Shown: piece by piece, positions 51,464 to 60,439 of the stretch
Position numbering within the stretch: position 1 is the first letter of the stretch
How the letters are laid out: every line of letters begins with the position of its first letter
DNA from: 38-11 sp964539975
GTDB lineage: Bacteria > Bacillota > Clostridia > Tissierellales > Dethiosulfatibacteraceae
Length of the DNA stretch: 64,000 nucleotides
Assembly: GCA_964539975.1 (NCBI GenBank)
Contig: CAZIKK010000008.1
Coordinates: forward strand, 32,725-96,724
Reading direction: 5' to 3'
Program-made: the position numbers and the translations under genes
The notes under the pieces: generated by a model
Seen by the model: only the letters and a program-made list of their open reading frames with translations
What the model was told of the DNA's origin: nothing
The model's database searches: none

Positions 51464-52249
51464 ATGAATGAAAACAAACAAGTCGGGATCATCTTTGATG
51501 AAACCATGATAGAACAGTTGCCTACTCCTCTTATTATGGTGACCAAAGAAACCGGTGAGATCATATACGTCAATGAGTCTGCTCAAAAAAAATGGTCGGG
51601 ATTATCTCATGAAACCCAACCTAGTATGATTGTTGATTTTTTTCAAGAACCACAGGACAAAAAATATGTGAACCAAAAAATCAACGGCGAAGAGGTCATC
51701 AAAGAAAAGTTGCCTAATCTTACGGACAAAGTTGGGAAAAATTACTGGGTGAAGATGGGCGCTTCAGAGGTAGAAATAGAGGATCAGACCATTGTGATGC
51801 TCACTTTGAATGACATGACCGAACAAGTCGAAATAGAGCAGAATTTATTAGAAGAAAGAGCTTACTGCAAAAAGAGAATACGGGAATTGAAATGTGTTCA
51901 AAAGGTAATGAAATTGACAGAAGACCCTAGAACTCCTTTGGATACCATCGGTGTAAAAATTGTGGATGAAATTTCCAAATCGTTTACCCATCGAAAATTT
52001 GTCAATATCCATTTGGTGTTGGAAGGGAAAGATTATGAAAGTAAAGGGTACCGTCCATCAGACAAAGGCATTCAATCCAAAAAAAGAACGGCCTATGGGA
52101 GCTATGTTATCCTGAAAGCTTCTTATCAGCTTGAGACTGGAGAAACCGCCTATTTTTCAACGGAAGAAAGGGCTTTGCTGGTGACCATTGTGAAGCAATT
52201 GGTCAATTTTTTGAATGTGCGACATCTTCTGAAAGAAGTGGATGTCTAA
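51464..52249 (+). CDS. PAS-domain protein of unknown output
   Basis: A 261-residue soluble protein with a PAS domain at about 10-130 (MIEQLPTPLIMVTKETGEIIYVNESA, cut here by its length, shows the PAS N-terminal cap). The second half may be a truncated GAF-like domain (KFVNIHLVLEGKDYESKGY). No kinase, GGDEF or DNA-binding domain is visible. The ATG at 51464 follows GGAGG by eight bases; a TTG at 51449 is rejected. Its stop abuts, with no gap, the convergent stop of the LytTR response regulator, so it may modulate that system. Confidence 0.75.
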   Translation: MNENKQVGIIFDETMIEQLPTPLIMVTKETGEIIYVNESAQKKWSGLSHETQPSMIVDFFQEPQDKKYVNQKINGEEVIKEKLPNLTDKVGKNYWVKMGASEVEIEDQTIVMLTLNDMTEQVEIEQNLLEERAYCKKRIRELKCVQKVMKLTEDPRTPLDTIGVKIVDEISKSFTHRKFVNIHLVLEGKDYESKGYRPSDKGIQSKKRTAYGSYVILKASYQLETGETAYFSTEERALLVTIVKQLVNFLNVRHLLKEVDV

Positions 52250-52999
52250 TCACACTTCAATAAGGTCTTTTAACCCTTGAAGTTTGATTCGGGAAACAGG
52301 AACCAAATCCTTTGTTCCCAACAACTTGACAGAATAGGTTCGATCTACATTTTGGACAAATCCAATGACTTTGGATAGATTGACGATAAAATTCTTATGG
52401 CATCTAAAGAAACCATAAGAAGTCAGTTTTTCCTCCCAATATTTCAAGTTGCCCCGTTGCTGGTGGGTACTATGCGAAAGGGTAAAGTGAACCATACCGC
52501 TGTCTACGCTTAAATACAAAATCTCTGAAGGCTTGATCAGGAGCGCTTCCTCGTCTTGCCACAGGGATATTTTTTTGAGTGGATCCATTTTTGACAACGG
52601 AGTGTTTGATTGACGTTTTTGATATTGCGCATGGCGGCTAAAAGCCATTTCAAGGGCAATCTTAAGCTGAAGCTCATCCACCGGCTTTACCAGATAGCCG
52701 TCTGAAAGACTTTCCTTTGCTTTGTCCAAAGTAGCGGAGTCGCTATGAGCAGTTAAAAAGATGACAGGCAAGCGGTGGTGTTCATCAATAATTTTGGCCG
52801 CGTCAATGCCATCTAATGCTCCCTGCAAACGGATATCCATCAGAACCAGATCCACTGGATGGTCTTCTAAATAAGCCAAGGCATCTTCTCCCCTTTTGCA
52901 AATTTTTGCGACAGCGTAGTCTAAATGCTCTAGGCGACGCTTGATTTCCATGGCAATAATGGCTTCGTCTTCCACAACTAAAATGCGTTTTGTCGTCAT
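52250..52999 (-). CDS. Response regulator with LytTR DNA-binding domain
   Basis: A 249-residue regulator. The receiver domain (1-120) has acidic pocket residues in VVEDEA, phosphorylation site Asp55 in LVLMDIRLQG and the conserved lysine in LVKPVD. A linker precedes the LytTR domain (150-249) with FFRCHKNFIVNLSKV and LVPVSRIKLQGL. LytTR regulators bind imperfect 9-bp direct repeats. The histidine kinase gene lies 9 bp upstream on the same strand, forming a two-component pair. Confidence 0.93.
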   Translation of the reverse strand: MTTKRILVVEDEAIIAMEIKRRLEHLDYAVAKICKRGEDALAYLEDHPVDLVLMDIRLQGALDGIDAAKIIDEHHRLPVIFLTAHSDSATLDKAKESLSDGYLVKPVDELQLKIALEMAFSRHAQYQKRQSNTPLSKMDPLKKISLWQDEEALLIKPSEILYLSVDSGMVHFTLSHSTHQQRGNLKYWEEKLTSYGFFRCHKNFIVNLSKVIGFVQNVDRTYSVKLLGTKDLVPVSRIKLQGLKDLIEV

Positions 53000-53008
53000 T
53001 TCGGCCTC

Positions 53009-54529
53009 CTAATTTAAGGGGATTGGGAACATAATGGTAAAACGGGTGCCTCGAGACACTTCCATTATAAGGGTTCCGTCCAGTTGTTCGGTCAAACTAT
53101 TCACCAGCTGCATGCCGAGAGAGGTGGACCTGGAAAGATCAAAGTCTTCAGGCATGCCGATGCCGTTGTCATAAATCATGATTTGAACCATATTATGGGG
53201 CAACGAGGTGATTTCAATACCCAACAAACCTTCCTTTCGTCCAATAAAAGCATGTTCCATTGCATTGGTGACCAATTCGTTGACAATTAAACCACAAGTA
53301 ATGGCATGATTGGTGTCTATGGCCAAAGACTGGACTTCAGGCTTAAAATCAAGAGAAAACCCGTCTTGCAAATATTGGTCGATCAGTTGTTGGCTGACTG
53401 TTTCAATATAGACCTTAAAATCAAAATCTTGCAGATGCTTGACGCCGTAAATCTTTTCATGAAGCAACGAAATAGCTTTGACACGGTTTTCGCTGTTCTT
53501 TAATATTTTCACCAGCTCGGGGTTGTCCACTTGGCAAGATTGAAGATACAACAAACTGGAAACGACTTGCAGGTTATTTTTCACTCGATGGTGGATTTCA
53601 TTCATCAATACAGCCTTTTCTTCCAAGGATTTTCTCAGCATATTCTCCTGACGCTGTCGTACAATGACATTGACGACCATTTGGGCGTACAGTTTCAGCA
53701 TGCCGATTTCGCTGTCTGAGAATTGTCGGGTAGTCTTTACGACATCAAAACCAATATGTCCCAAACATTGATTATCCATCATCATAGGAACCGCTACCAC
53801 GCTTTGAATGGATTGATCCACCAACATTTGCTTGACGGTAGAAGAATTGAAAGGATAGTTGGACACATCGGGAATGTTGATGATCCGACCTTGGCGATGA
53901 GCCAAAACCCAAGATTTAATGCTTTCAAGGGGAATGTTTTGAAGGTTGTTGATCTGAGGAGTAATGCCGTGGGCACACCATTCATAGGTATTGGAAGTGG
54001 CGCCACGCTTAAAATCATAATCAAAGATATAGACCCGATCGGCCATGACAAATTTCCCCATCATTTCAAGGGATTCGTGGATGGCATCATCGATTTGTGA
54101 GAGGGGAATGTTGATATACCGAGTGGCAATCTTCATCAAAACATCCTGCAAGACAGATTGATGGTGCAGTTTTGTTTTTACTTGATTAAATTCTGTGGTA
54201 TCAGTTAGTGTGGTAAGAAAATAGGCATGGCCATTCATGGTGATGGATTCGCCGGAAAGCAGCCCATCCAACACTTCACCGGATTTGCAGACGATTTTCG
54301 TCTCCAAATTTTTAAAACGACCGTTTTTCCGAAACACATCCATGATGCGTTGGGCATCCATAGGATCATAAAATAACCCTACTTGTTCGGGCGTTTTCCC
54401 CACCACGTCTTCTTTGTCATAACCGGTAAACTCGGTGAAAGCGCGATTAATATACAAGTAGCGTCGGTCTTCTATGGCTGTGATAGCCATAAGCGACGGG
54501 TTGCTATTAAAAAGGGCTAAATCGATCAT
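53009..54529 (-). CDS. Sensor histidine kinase (PAS-GAF-HisKA_2-HATPase)
   Basis: A 506-residue soluble kinase. PAS (1-120, with GYDKEDVVGKTPEQVG), GAF (about 140-300, GHIGFDVVKTTRQFSDSE), HisKA_2 with phospho-accepting His near 312 in EIHHRVKNNLQ, and HATPase (NELVTNAMEHAF, DNGIGMP) are in order. There are no membrane helices, so it senses a cytoplasmic signal. The phosphorylation partner is the LytTR regulator directly downstream. The ATG has GAGGT upstream. Confidence 0.93.
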   Translation of the reverse strand: MIDLALFNSNPSLMAITAIEDRRYLYINRAFTEFTGYDKEDVVGKTPEQVGLFYDPMDAQRIMDVFRKNGRFKNLETKIVCKSGEVLDGLLSGESITMNGHAYFLTTLTDTTEFNQVKTKLHHQSVLQDVLMKIATRYINIPLSQIDDAIHESLEMMGKFVMADRVYIFDYDFKRGATSNTYEWCAHGITPQINNLQNIPLESIKSWVLAHRQGRIINIPDVSNYPFNSSTVKQMLVDQSIQSVVAVPMMMDNQCLGHIGFDVVKTTRQFSDSEIGMLKLYAQMVVNVIVRQRQENMLRKSLEEKAVLMNEIHHRVKNNLQVVSSLLYLQSCQVDNPELVKILKNSENRVKAISLLHEKIYGVKHLQDFDFKVYIETVSQQLIDQYLQDGFSLDFKPEVQSLAIDTNHAITCGLIVNELVTNAMEHAFIGRKEGLLGIEITSLPHNMVQIMIYDNGIGMPEDFDLSRSTSLGMQLVNSLTEQLDGTLIMEVSRGTRFTIMFPIPLN

Positions 54530-54561
54530 TTCATAACCTCAATCATAAAGCGTTAGGGTCA

Positions 54562-56172
54562 TTATACCACAAAAACCCTTAGCCAGACCATCATAGCCAC
54601 CATAAACCCGGTCAAAGACAAGCAAATGCCATTAAAATCCAACTCAAAAAGACTCAGTTTATAAAACAAATTGGTTTTCAAAACAAACTGCTTGTAAATG
54701 ACAAAACCTGCTACAAGCGTGATGGCATAAGTCACAGATTTTTCCAACTGGGTCATCACACCAATGGTCATGACCTGGTCAAACAACAAGCCAATCAACT
54801 CTTGCCCCCAAATACCACCAATCAAGCACATGGCGCCCATTACCAGCAAACTCAACTTTTTCCAAGGGTCCACTTGGGATCGACTCTGACAATCTGCAGG
54901 AGAAGACCCAAAAAAGATGGTGGAATACTTGATAAAAGAAATAATGGTGCCTAAATTGATCAACAAAATGCCCCACTCAACCACACTTCCAGACGTGCCG
55001 GATTGAATCAAATACTTGGAGATGCTGCCATTGAAAAAAGGAGCGCCCGTAATGCCTAAAACGGCCATGATGGAAGCCAATGCCACCGCAGGCATTTTTC
55101 GGAATACCCCCTTGATCTCCCAAATATTTCGGGTCCCATACACATCGATGACAATCCCCGCGCCTAAAAACAGAGTAGACTTAAAAAAAGCATGATTCAA
55201 AATATGGTAGACACCCCCCCAAAAGGCGTAATCGGTAGGATAATTTAGCCCGACCATGATCAAGCCAATTTGAGAAATAGTGTGATAAGCCAAAATCAGC
55301 TTAATATCCTTCTGGCTGATGGCCAGCAAAAACCCAATGACAGCGGTGATAAAGCCCACCATCAGAAAAAACTGCCAAGTGTCCAAAGTGCCAGCAAACA
55401 TGGCATTGATTCGGACAAATAAGTACACACCGGTTTTCACATAAAGCCCTGACAAAATGGCAGAAACGGCCGAGGGTGCACTGGGTGTGCCGTGAGCCTT
55501 TGGCAGCCAGCTAAACAAAGGCATAATGGCAGATTTCAAAGCCACCGCCGTGATCATCAAGGAATAAGGAATGATTAAAGCCACGGGATTTTGAATCTGG
55601 TGCATCTTACTCCCAATGGCGTGCATGTCTAACACGCCAAAAGTTCGGTACATAAAAGCCACGCCAAACAAAAAAAGGTTCATGGCCACAATGTTCACCA
55701 ACATGTACACAATGCCGTCGTAAACCGATTGGCGATCTTGCTTGAACATGATTAATATGGCTACAGTGATGGTAGCTACCTCTATCAACACAAAAATATT
55801 GAACAAATCATTAGACAAAAAGATAGCAGAAACTAATGCCTGCAACACCATGAATAAAAACAGGTACAACTGGTTGGTGTGGGTGCTGTTGTATTCGTAC
55901 AACAACATCATGGCAAACATAAAAGCCGTAAGCATCAACAAAGTCATGGACAACATGTCCACTCGCATGTAAATGCCCACCTGGGCACCCCACTGACCCA
56001 AAGACGTCACAAACGCACCATGGGTCTTTACATAAACAAAACCTTGAACAGCAGCGGCAAACAACCCAAAATGAACCAATAATGCCAATCTTCGCACATG
56101 GTGGCTATTAGACAAATACAGCACCGTGCCGGTAATCACCGGAATGAGCAAATACAAAGTCACATCAATCAT
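54562..56172 (-). CDS. mrpD: Mrp-type Na+/H+ antiporter subunit D (proton-conducting NuoN/MbhH-like)
   Basis: A 536-residue membrane protein with about 14 helices. It belongs to the proton-translocating quinone-oxidoreductase family, with helix motifs around KSAIMPLFSWLPKAHGTPS (loop Lys and Pro) and YHTISQIGLIMVGL. It is the last gene of an eight-gene antiporter operon and overlaps mrpC by 8 bp. Mrp complexes exchange cytoplasmic Na+ for H+. A kinase gene, not hydrogenase genes, follows downstream. Confidence 0.92.
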   Translation of the reverse strand: MIDVTLYLLIPVITGTVLYLSNSHHVRRLALLVHFGLFAAAVQGFVYVKTHGAFVTSLGQWGAQVGIYMRVDMLSMTLLMLTAFMFAMMLLYEYNSTHTNQLYLFLFMVLQALVSAIFLSNDLFNIFVLIEVATITVAILIMFKQDRQSVYDGIVYMLVNIVAMNLFLFGVAFMYRTFGVLDMHAIGSKMHQIQNPVALIIPYSLMITAVALKSAIMPLFSWLPKAHGTPSAPSAVSAILSGLYVKTGVYLFVRINAMFAGTLDTWQFFLMVGFITAVIGFLLAISQKDIKLILAYHTISQIGLIMVGLNYPTDYAFWGGVYHILNHAFFKSTLFLGAGIVIDVYGTRNIWEIKGVFRKMPAVALASIMAVLGITGAPFFNGSISKYLIQSGTSGSVVEWGILLINLGTIISFIKYSTIFFGSSPADCQSRSQVDPWKKLSLLVMGAMCLIGGIWGQELIGLLFDQVMTIGVMTQLEKSVTYAITLVAGFVIYKQFVLKTNLFYKLSLFELDFNGICLSLTGFMVAMMVWLRVFVV

Positions 56173-56521
56173 GGTCGTCCTCCCTTCGCTTGATCATCAA
56201 TTCTCGCCAATTGGACGTGCCATATTTGTGATAAACAGAATTGGCCATCACAAGCGCTACCGCCGTAATGGCGATGCCAATCACAATAGTGGTGATCATC
56301 AAAGCCTGAGGCAAAGGATCTGCCACGGCACCGGACAAGTTCTCTCCAATAGGCGGCACACTGCCCTCCTGGAAATGAATGGTCAGAAAAAACAAAATGA
56401 TGGCTGTCTCCATGACAATGATGCTGATCACCGATTTAATGATATTTCGTCGAGACACCACGCCGTACAAGCCCACAAAAAACAAGAGGATGCTAACCGT
56501 TTCGCCGTTAAGTTTATCCAT
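56165..56521 (-). CDS. mrpC: Mrp-type antiporter subunit C (NuoK-like)
   Basis: About 118 residues with three helices and the conserved glutamate in IIVMETAIILFF, as in MrpC/NuoK. Extended loop EGSVPPIGENLSGAVADPLPQ precedes the third helix, typical of MrpC. Three starts are possible: GTG 56530, ATG 56527 and ATG 56521; the last has the best spacing from GCAGG. The gene sits within the operon between mrpB and mrpD and overlaps mrpD. Confidence 0.9.
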   Translation of the reverse strand: MDKLNGETVSILLFFVGLYGVVSRRNIIKSVISIIVMETAIILFFLTIHFQEGSVPPIGENLSGAVADPLPQALMITTIVIGIAITAVALVMANSVYHKYGTSNWRELMIKRREDDHD

Positions 56522-56526
56522 TGCCA

Positions 56527-56913
56527 TCACCTGCTCTCAAAAAACACAAACCTAAAAAACACAAGGCTCAATCCGCAACAAACCTTTAACGCAATCAAGG
56601 CGTTCATGGCCACCATATAGGTTTCCCTAAGCTGGGGATAAGCCTGATTCAACCCAAAAATAAAAAATAGTAAAGCAACAGATACCGCCAACACAAAAGC
56701 CAACTTCTCCACAGCCTGAAAATAGTCAAAACCGACAAGGACCTTAGAATTCACCAAGTACCGGCTCATGAACACACAAGACATCATGGCCCCTCCTTGA
56801 AAACCACCACCAGGAGATTGGTGACCATTGAGAATCACATAAAAAGAAACCAATAGAATAAAAGGATACAGCAATCCCACAATCATGGACAACAGATTTG
56901 AATGCTTACTCAT
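56527..56913 (-). CDS. mrpB: Mrp-type antiporter subunit B (MnhB)
   Basis: A 128-residue protein with four hydrophobic segments and the MnhB signature HQSPGGGFQGGAMM. The ATG at 56913 follows AAGGAGG by ten bases; a longer start at 56964 would run far back into the upstream gene. It overlaps the MbhE-like gene by 8 bp. It corresponds to MbhF of archaeal hydrogenases. Confidence 0.92.
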   Translation of the reverse strand: MSKHSNLLSMIVGLLYPFILLVSFYVILNGHQSPGGGFQGGAMMSCVFMSRYLVNSKVLVGFDYFQAVEKLAFVLAVSVALLFFIFGLNQAYPQLRETYMVAMNALIALKVCCGLSLVFFRFVFFESR

Positions 56914-57178
56914 TTTGGTTGTACCCTCCTTTATATCGGGAAAAATAAATGACACCAAACACACTCACCAATAGCATCAACGCCTCAAAAAGCGTATCAA
57001 AGATGCGGTAATTCAAATAGATGGCTCCCACCACATTTTTGGCGCCAGTTTCGGCATAAGCCTGTTCAATATAATAGGTGTACAAATCCCTTGGAAAAAC
57101 CATTTCTGAATGGCCATGTAGCTGAAAAAAAAACACCGTTACGCCTCCAATGAAAAAGAAAATTAGCCACTTGCGCAT
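56906..57178 (-). CDS. MbhE-like small antiporter subunit
   Basis: A 90-residue protein with an N-terminal helix (RKWLIFFFIGGVTVFFF) and a C-terminal helix after AKNVVGAIYLNYRIFDTLFEAL, the MbhE/MrpA-C-terminal pattern. In full Mrp complexes this segment is part of MrpA; here it is a separate subunit, as in the hydrogenase-linked Mbh complexes. The ATG at 57178 follows GGGAGG; a longer start at 57205 is rejected. It lies between the DUF4040 gene and mrpB. Confidence 0.82.
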   Translation of the reverse strand: MRKWLIFFFIGGVTVFFFQLHGHSEMVFPRDLYTYYIEQAYAETGAKNVVGAIYLNYRIFDTLFEALMLLVSVFGVIYFSRYKGGYNQNE

Positions 57179-57205
57179 AAAGTACCTCCCATATGATTGG
57201 TCCAA

Positions 57206-57427
57206 TTAGTCCACATATTTATACAACGCCACCAAATACAAAATGGTAGATAAGGTGCTGCCGATAATCACTTCCGCCAAAGCCACATCGGGAGCGCTGA
57301 ACACTAAAAACACAAACGCACTAGCCATGGAAAAAACACCTAGGTAGATCGCACCACGCACAGGGCGCTCTGTCATCACCGCAGCCACAGCAAATCCAAT
57401 CAACAACACATAAAAAACTTCAAGCAT
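57206..57427 (-). CDS. DUF4040 antiporter subunit (MbhD-like)
   Basis: A 73-residue protein with three hydrophobic segments. It includes RPVRGAIYLGVFSM and SAPDVALAEVIIGSTLSTILY, the DUF4040 pattern found at the C terminus of MrpA and as MbhD. The ATG at 57427 has GAGGAGG six bases upstream, inside the end of mrpG, which it overlaps by 8 bp. It is part of the split-MrpA arrangement described for this operon. Confidence 0.88.
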   Translation of the reverse strand: MLEVFYVLLIGFAVAAVMTERPVRGAIYLGVFSMASAFVFLVFSAPDVALAEVIIGSTLSTILYLVALYKYVD

Positions 57428-57728
57428 GGTCATCCTCCTCGTCAAGAACAGGATCCTGAGAACTGAAGTACGCTGTACGGGCCACATAATGAGTCATCAA
57501 TGGGGCCACAAACAACATCACCAACAAGACCAAAAGTACTTTCAAAGAGAAAAAGTCCAAGCCTTGAATCAACACCACGCCCAAGCTGATGCTAATCATG
57601 CCAATGGTATCTACTTTTGAAGTCAAAAGAATTCGCGTGTAGAAATCTTTGTAGCGAAGAATACTGAAGACACCTGTCGATATGAAAAAAATCCCTAAAA
57701 GAATCAATCCTTTGCCTATCATCGCCAT
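57420..57728 (-). CDS. mrpG: Mrp-type antiporter subunit G (MnhG)
   Basis: A 102-residue protein with three hydrophobic segments. GVFSILRYKDFYTRI and PLMTHYVARTAYFS are the MnhG blocks. It ends with an acidic tail (DEEDDHA) whose bases also form the ribosome site for the next gene. It follows mrpF by a few bases. Confidence 0.9.
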   Translation of the reverse strand: MAMIGKGLILLGIFFISTGVFSILRYKDFYTRILLTSKVDTIGMISISLGVVLIQGLDFFSLKVLLVLLVMLFVAPLMTHYVARTAYFSSQDPVLDEEDDHA

Positions 57729-57731
57729 CTA

Positions 57732-57989
57732 TCAAATCCTACCTTTCTTCAAAATGAAATTTCCGATGAAAATTACACCGATAAAACCCACCAGAGAAAA
57801 CACTAACGCGATATCCAAATAAAAGGGGATCTGTTGTTTCAAAGCATACACGATCACCAACATGGTCAATTTAGAAGCCAGTAGATTAAACCCCAACAAA
57901 CGATCACTCATGGTGGGACCAGTCAACATAATAGAAGCACTGGCTAAGGACAACAAAGCCAAAACCAACAACACCACATCAAGAAACAT
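57732..57989 (-). CDS. mrpF: Mrp-type antiporter subunit F (MnhF)
   Basis: An 85-residue protein with three hydrophobic segments and the MnhF-typical GPTMSDRLLGFNLLASK motif. Its ATG at 57989 lies inside mrpE with GGGAGG eight bases upstream. The overlap of 11 bp shows coupling to mrpE. Confidence 0.92.
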   Translation of the reverse strand: MFLDVVLLVLALLSLASASIMLTGPTMSDRLLGFNLLASKLTMLVIVYALKQQIPFYLDIALVFSLVGFIGVIFIGNFILKKGRI

Positions 57990-58479
57990 CCCTTATTCCT
58001 CCCATCAATCTTCGCTCTAATCGACCTTTAATGAGCTCGCCAGCCTCATCCATGTCTTCAGTGACACAGTTCAACCACAAAACCGTAAGGTGTTGACCGG
58101 TGCAATCAATGGTGACTGTGCCCGGTGTCAAAGTAATGGAGTTTGCCAGAATAATTCGTCTGAAAGGATCTGTCAAATCCGTGTGAATGGTCACTACACC
58201 CGGATTGACTCGACCAGTGACGATAAGCTTAATTGTGGCCCAACCGGATTTGAATATTTCTATCACTAAAAAAACCAAGTAACCCATCAACAAACCTAAA
58301 GGAATACGGTACACATTCCGATAATTGATACCAGTGAGATATTGTTCTGACATATAAATAGCGCCAAGCCCAAGCAAACCACCTAGCGCAAAATGGGCAA
58401 GGCTCAATGTTTCGTTTAGTACAAGCCAAACAAGGCCACTAAAACCAAACAAGCCCAAAGGATAAAGGATGCGAGACAT
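57979..58479 (-). CDS. mrpE: Mrp-type antiporter subunit E (MnhE)
   Basis: A 166-residue membrane protein with two hydrophobic N-terminal segments and a soluble C-terminal part. It shows RVNPGVVTIHTDLTD and the ANSITLTPGTVTIDC block diagnostic of MnhE. GGGAGG lies before the ATG. It is the first gene of the leftward operon, behind a promoter whose -10 is flanked by an inverted repeat. Confidence 0.93.
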   Translation of the reverse strand: MSRILYPLGLFGFSGLVWLVLNETLSLAHFALGGLLGLGAIYMSEQYLTGINYRNVYRIPLGLLMGYLVFLVIEIFKSGWATIKLIVTGRVNPGVVTIHTDLTDPFRRIILANSITLTPGTVTIDCTGQHLTVLWLNCVTEDMDEAGELIKGRLERRLMGGIRDVS

Positions 58480-58503
58480 AGAATCCTCCCTTTTCAGTCA
58501 TAA

Positions 58504-58540
58504 TTTTGTGTATTATAACACAAAAAAATACCAAAATAAA
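58504..58540 (-). promoter_or_regulatory. Promoter of the mrp operon with a flanking inverted repeat
   Basis: On the minus strand: TTTATT, a 17-bp spacer and TATAAT (plus-strand ATTATA at 58512-58517). The -10 is framed by perfect 8-bp arms TTTTGTGT (58504-58511) and ACACAAAA (58518-58525), an obvious place for a repressor. The arms resemble half-sites of redox regulator Rex, but not closely. Confidence 0.65.
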
Positions 58541-58546
58541 CCATTG

Positions 58547-58575
58547 TTGCTCTCTTAATAGCCCAATGATATAAT
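58547..58575 (+). promoter_or_regulatory. Promoter of the nucleotide-sugar dehydratase gene
   Basis: TTGCTC, a 17-bp spacer and TATAAT (58570-58575) with a TG extension. Confidence 0.65.
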
Positions 58576-58612
58576 CGAGGCGTGACAAAAAGCATTCCGA
58601 CAGGGGGAAAAG

Positions 58613-60439
58613 ATGAAAAAAGAAATGAGAGGCCTCATGTTGATGGTGACAGATGTGTTTTTATTGTCAGTAACCATTGTCATGGCCTATTTTATAAGAT
58701 TCGAAGGATTCATACCAGATCAATACTTACCTATCATCCGCCAAAATATTTTGGTGACAGTCATGATCAAGATTGTCATCCTTTATTTTTTCAAACTTTA
58801 CAGCAGTTTGTGGATATACGCTTCCGTTGAGGAAATGATGCAGATTATTATGGGGACCCTCCTTGCGAACGCAGGAGCAGTACTGTATCTAGTATTGAAT
58901 CAGGTGCAGATACCCAGAAGCATCTACATCATTGTTTTGATTCTAGACATGATGGCTCTTGGTGGATTCAGAATGAGCTATCGAATACTCCGAAGGGCAA
59001 AAAAAGGAAACTTATTTAGTGGCAGCAGAAACAACAAACGTGTCCTAGTGATAGGTGCCGGAGATGCAGGAGTCATGGTCATCCGAGAAATGAAACGACA
59101 CGAAGAACTGATGAGCAAGCCAATCGCCCTTATTGATGACGACGAGATGAAAAAAGGCATGTCGGTGAATGGGGTACCCGTGTTGGGGACTAGACGGGAT
59201 ATTTTCCATATCGTCAAGACCAAGAAAATAGATGAAATCATTATCGCCATTCCCTCAGCTACCAAAAAAGACATACGAGACATTGTCAGGGAATGTAAAA
59301 ACACAGGAGCCAAAATAAAAATTCTTCCAGGCGTTTACGAACTTTTGGACGGAAATGTGACCATCTCCCAAATTAGAGAAGTAGAAATAGAAGACTTATT
59401 GGGACGGGAAGAAATCCATTTGGAAACGCAACATATCGACGAGTTTTTAAGCAAAAAAACGGTGATGGTCACAGGTGCCGCTGGATCCATCGGATCAGAA
59501 CTGGTGCATCAGATCATTAAATTCAAGCCAAATCAAGTGGTGTTGTTTGATATCAATGAAAATGGTCTCTACAACTTGCAGCAGGAACTCAAACAACACG
59601 ACATTCAACTGACCTATATCATCGCTTCTGTTAGAGACTTGAAACGGCTGGACTATATTTTCAACAAATACAAACCCCAGGTAGTCTTTCACGCAGCGGC
59701 TCACAAACATGTGCCTTTAATGGAGGATAGTCCTTACGAAGCAGTCAAGAACAATGTATTTGGGACATGGAATTTAGCCATGACTTCGGATAAACACCAA
59801 GTGGAAAAATTTGTCCTTATTTCCACCGACAAAGCAGTCAACCCAACCAATGTCATGGGTGCCACCAAACGCATCTGTGAAATGATTGTCCAATCCTACA
59901 ACAATGAAAGCCAAACAGAATTTGCAGCTGTTCGCTTTGGCAATGTATTGGGAAGCAACGGCAGCGTCATTCCATTGTTTAAAAAGCAAATTCAGGATGG
60001 CGGACCTGTCACCGTCACCCATCCCGATATTATTCGATACTTCATGACCATTCCTGAAGCCGCCCAACTGGTCATGCAAGCAGGCGCGATGGCAAAAGGC
60101 GGGGAAATCTTTGTTTTGGACATGGGAGAACCAGTCCGCATTATGGATTTGGCAGAAGATTTGATTCGATTGTCCGGACTGAAACCCTATGATGACATCG
60201 ACATCAAAGTCACAGGTCTTAGAAAAGGAGAGAAGCTCTATGAAGAGCTCCTGCTCAATGAAGAAGGGATTCAAGAAACCAGGCACCACAAAATTTTTGT
60301 CGGAAAACCTGTCCATACCGATATAGAAGAATTACGCCAACACCTTGAAACATTAAGAAACATCGTCAATCAAGGCAAACCAAAAGATATTCGGTTGCAT
60401 CTGAAAACCCTGGTGCCCGAGTACCAATACAAACCTTAA
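58613..60439 (+). CDS. Membrane nucleotide-sugar 4,6-dehydratase/epimerase (CapD/EpsC-like)
   Basis: A 608-residue protein. Four N-terminal helices (10-110), a CoA-binding-like Rossmann domain (VLVIGAGDAGV near 145), then the catalytic SDR domain with VTGAAGSIGSELV near 286. The catalytic region STDKAVNPTNVMGATKR has Met in place of the usual Tyr, as in the membrane dehydratases that make UDP-sugar intermediates for capsule or O-glycans (FlaA1, PglF, CapD). Likely makes the first committed precursor of a surface polysaccharide. It has its own promoter. Confidence 0.93.
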   Translation: MKKEMRGLMLMVTDVFLLSVTIVMAYFIRFEGFIPDQYLPIIRQNILVTVMIKIVILYFFKLYSSLWIYASVEEMMQIIMGTLLANAGAVLYLVLNQVQIPRSIYIIVLILDMMALGGFRMSYRILRRAKKGNLFSGSRNNKRVLVIGAGDAGVMVIREMKRHEELMSKPIALIDDDEMKKGMSVNGVPVLGTRRDIFHIVKTKKIDEIIIAIPSATKKDIRDIVRECKNTGAKIKILPGVYELLDGNVTISQIREVEIEDLLGREEIHLETQHIDEFLSKKTVMVTGAAGSIGSELVHQIIKFKPNQVVLFDINENGLYNLQQELKQHDIQLTYIIASVRDLKRLDYIFNKYKPQVVFHAAAHKHVPLMEDSPYEAVKNNVFGTWNLAMTSDKHQVEKFVLISTDKAVNPTNVMGATKRICEMIVQSYNNESQTEFAAVRFGNVLGSNGSVIPLFKKQIQDGGPVTVTHPDIIRYFMTIPEAAQLVMQAGAMAKGGEIFVLDMGEPVRIMDLAEDLIRLSGLKPYDDIDIKVTGLRKGEKLYEELLLNEEGIQETRHHKIFVGKPVHTDIEELRQHLETLRNIVNQGKPKDIRLHLKTLVPEYQYKP

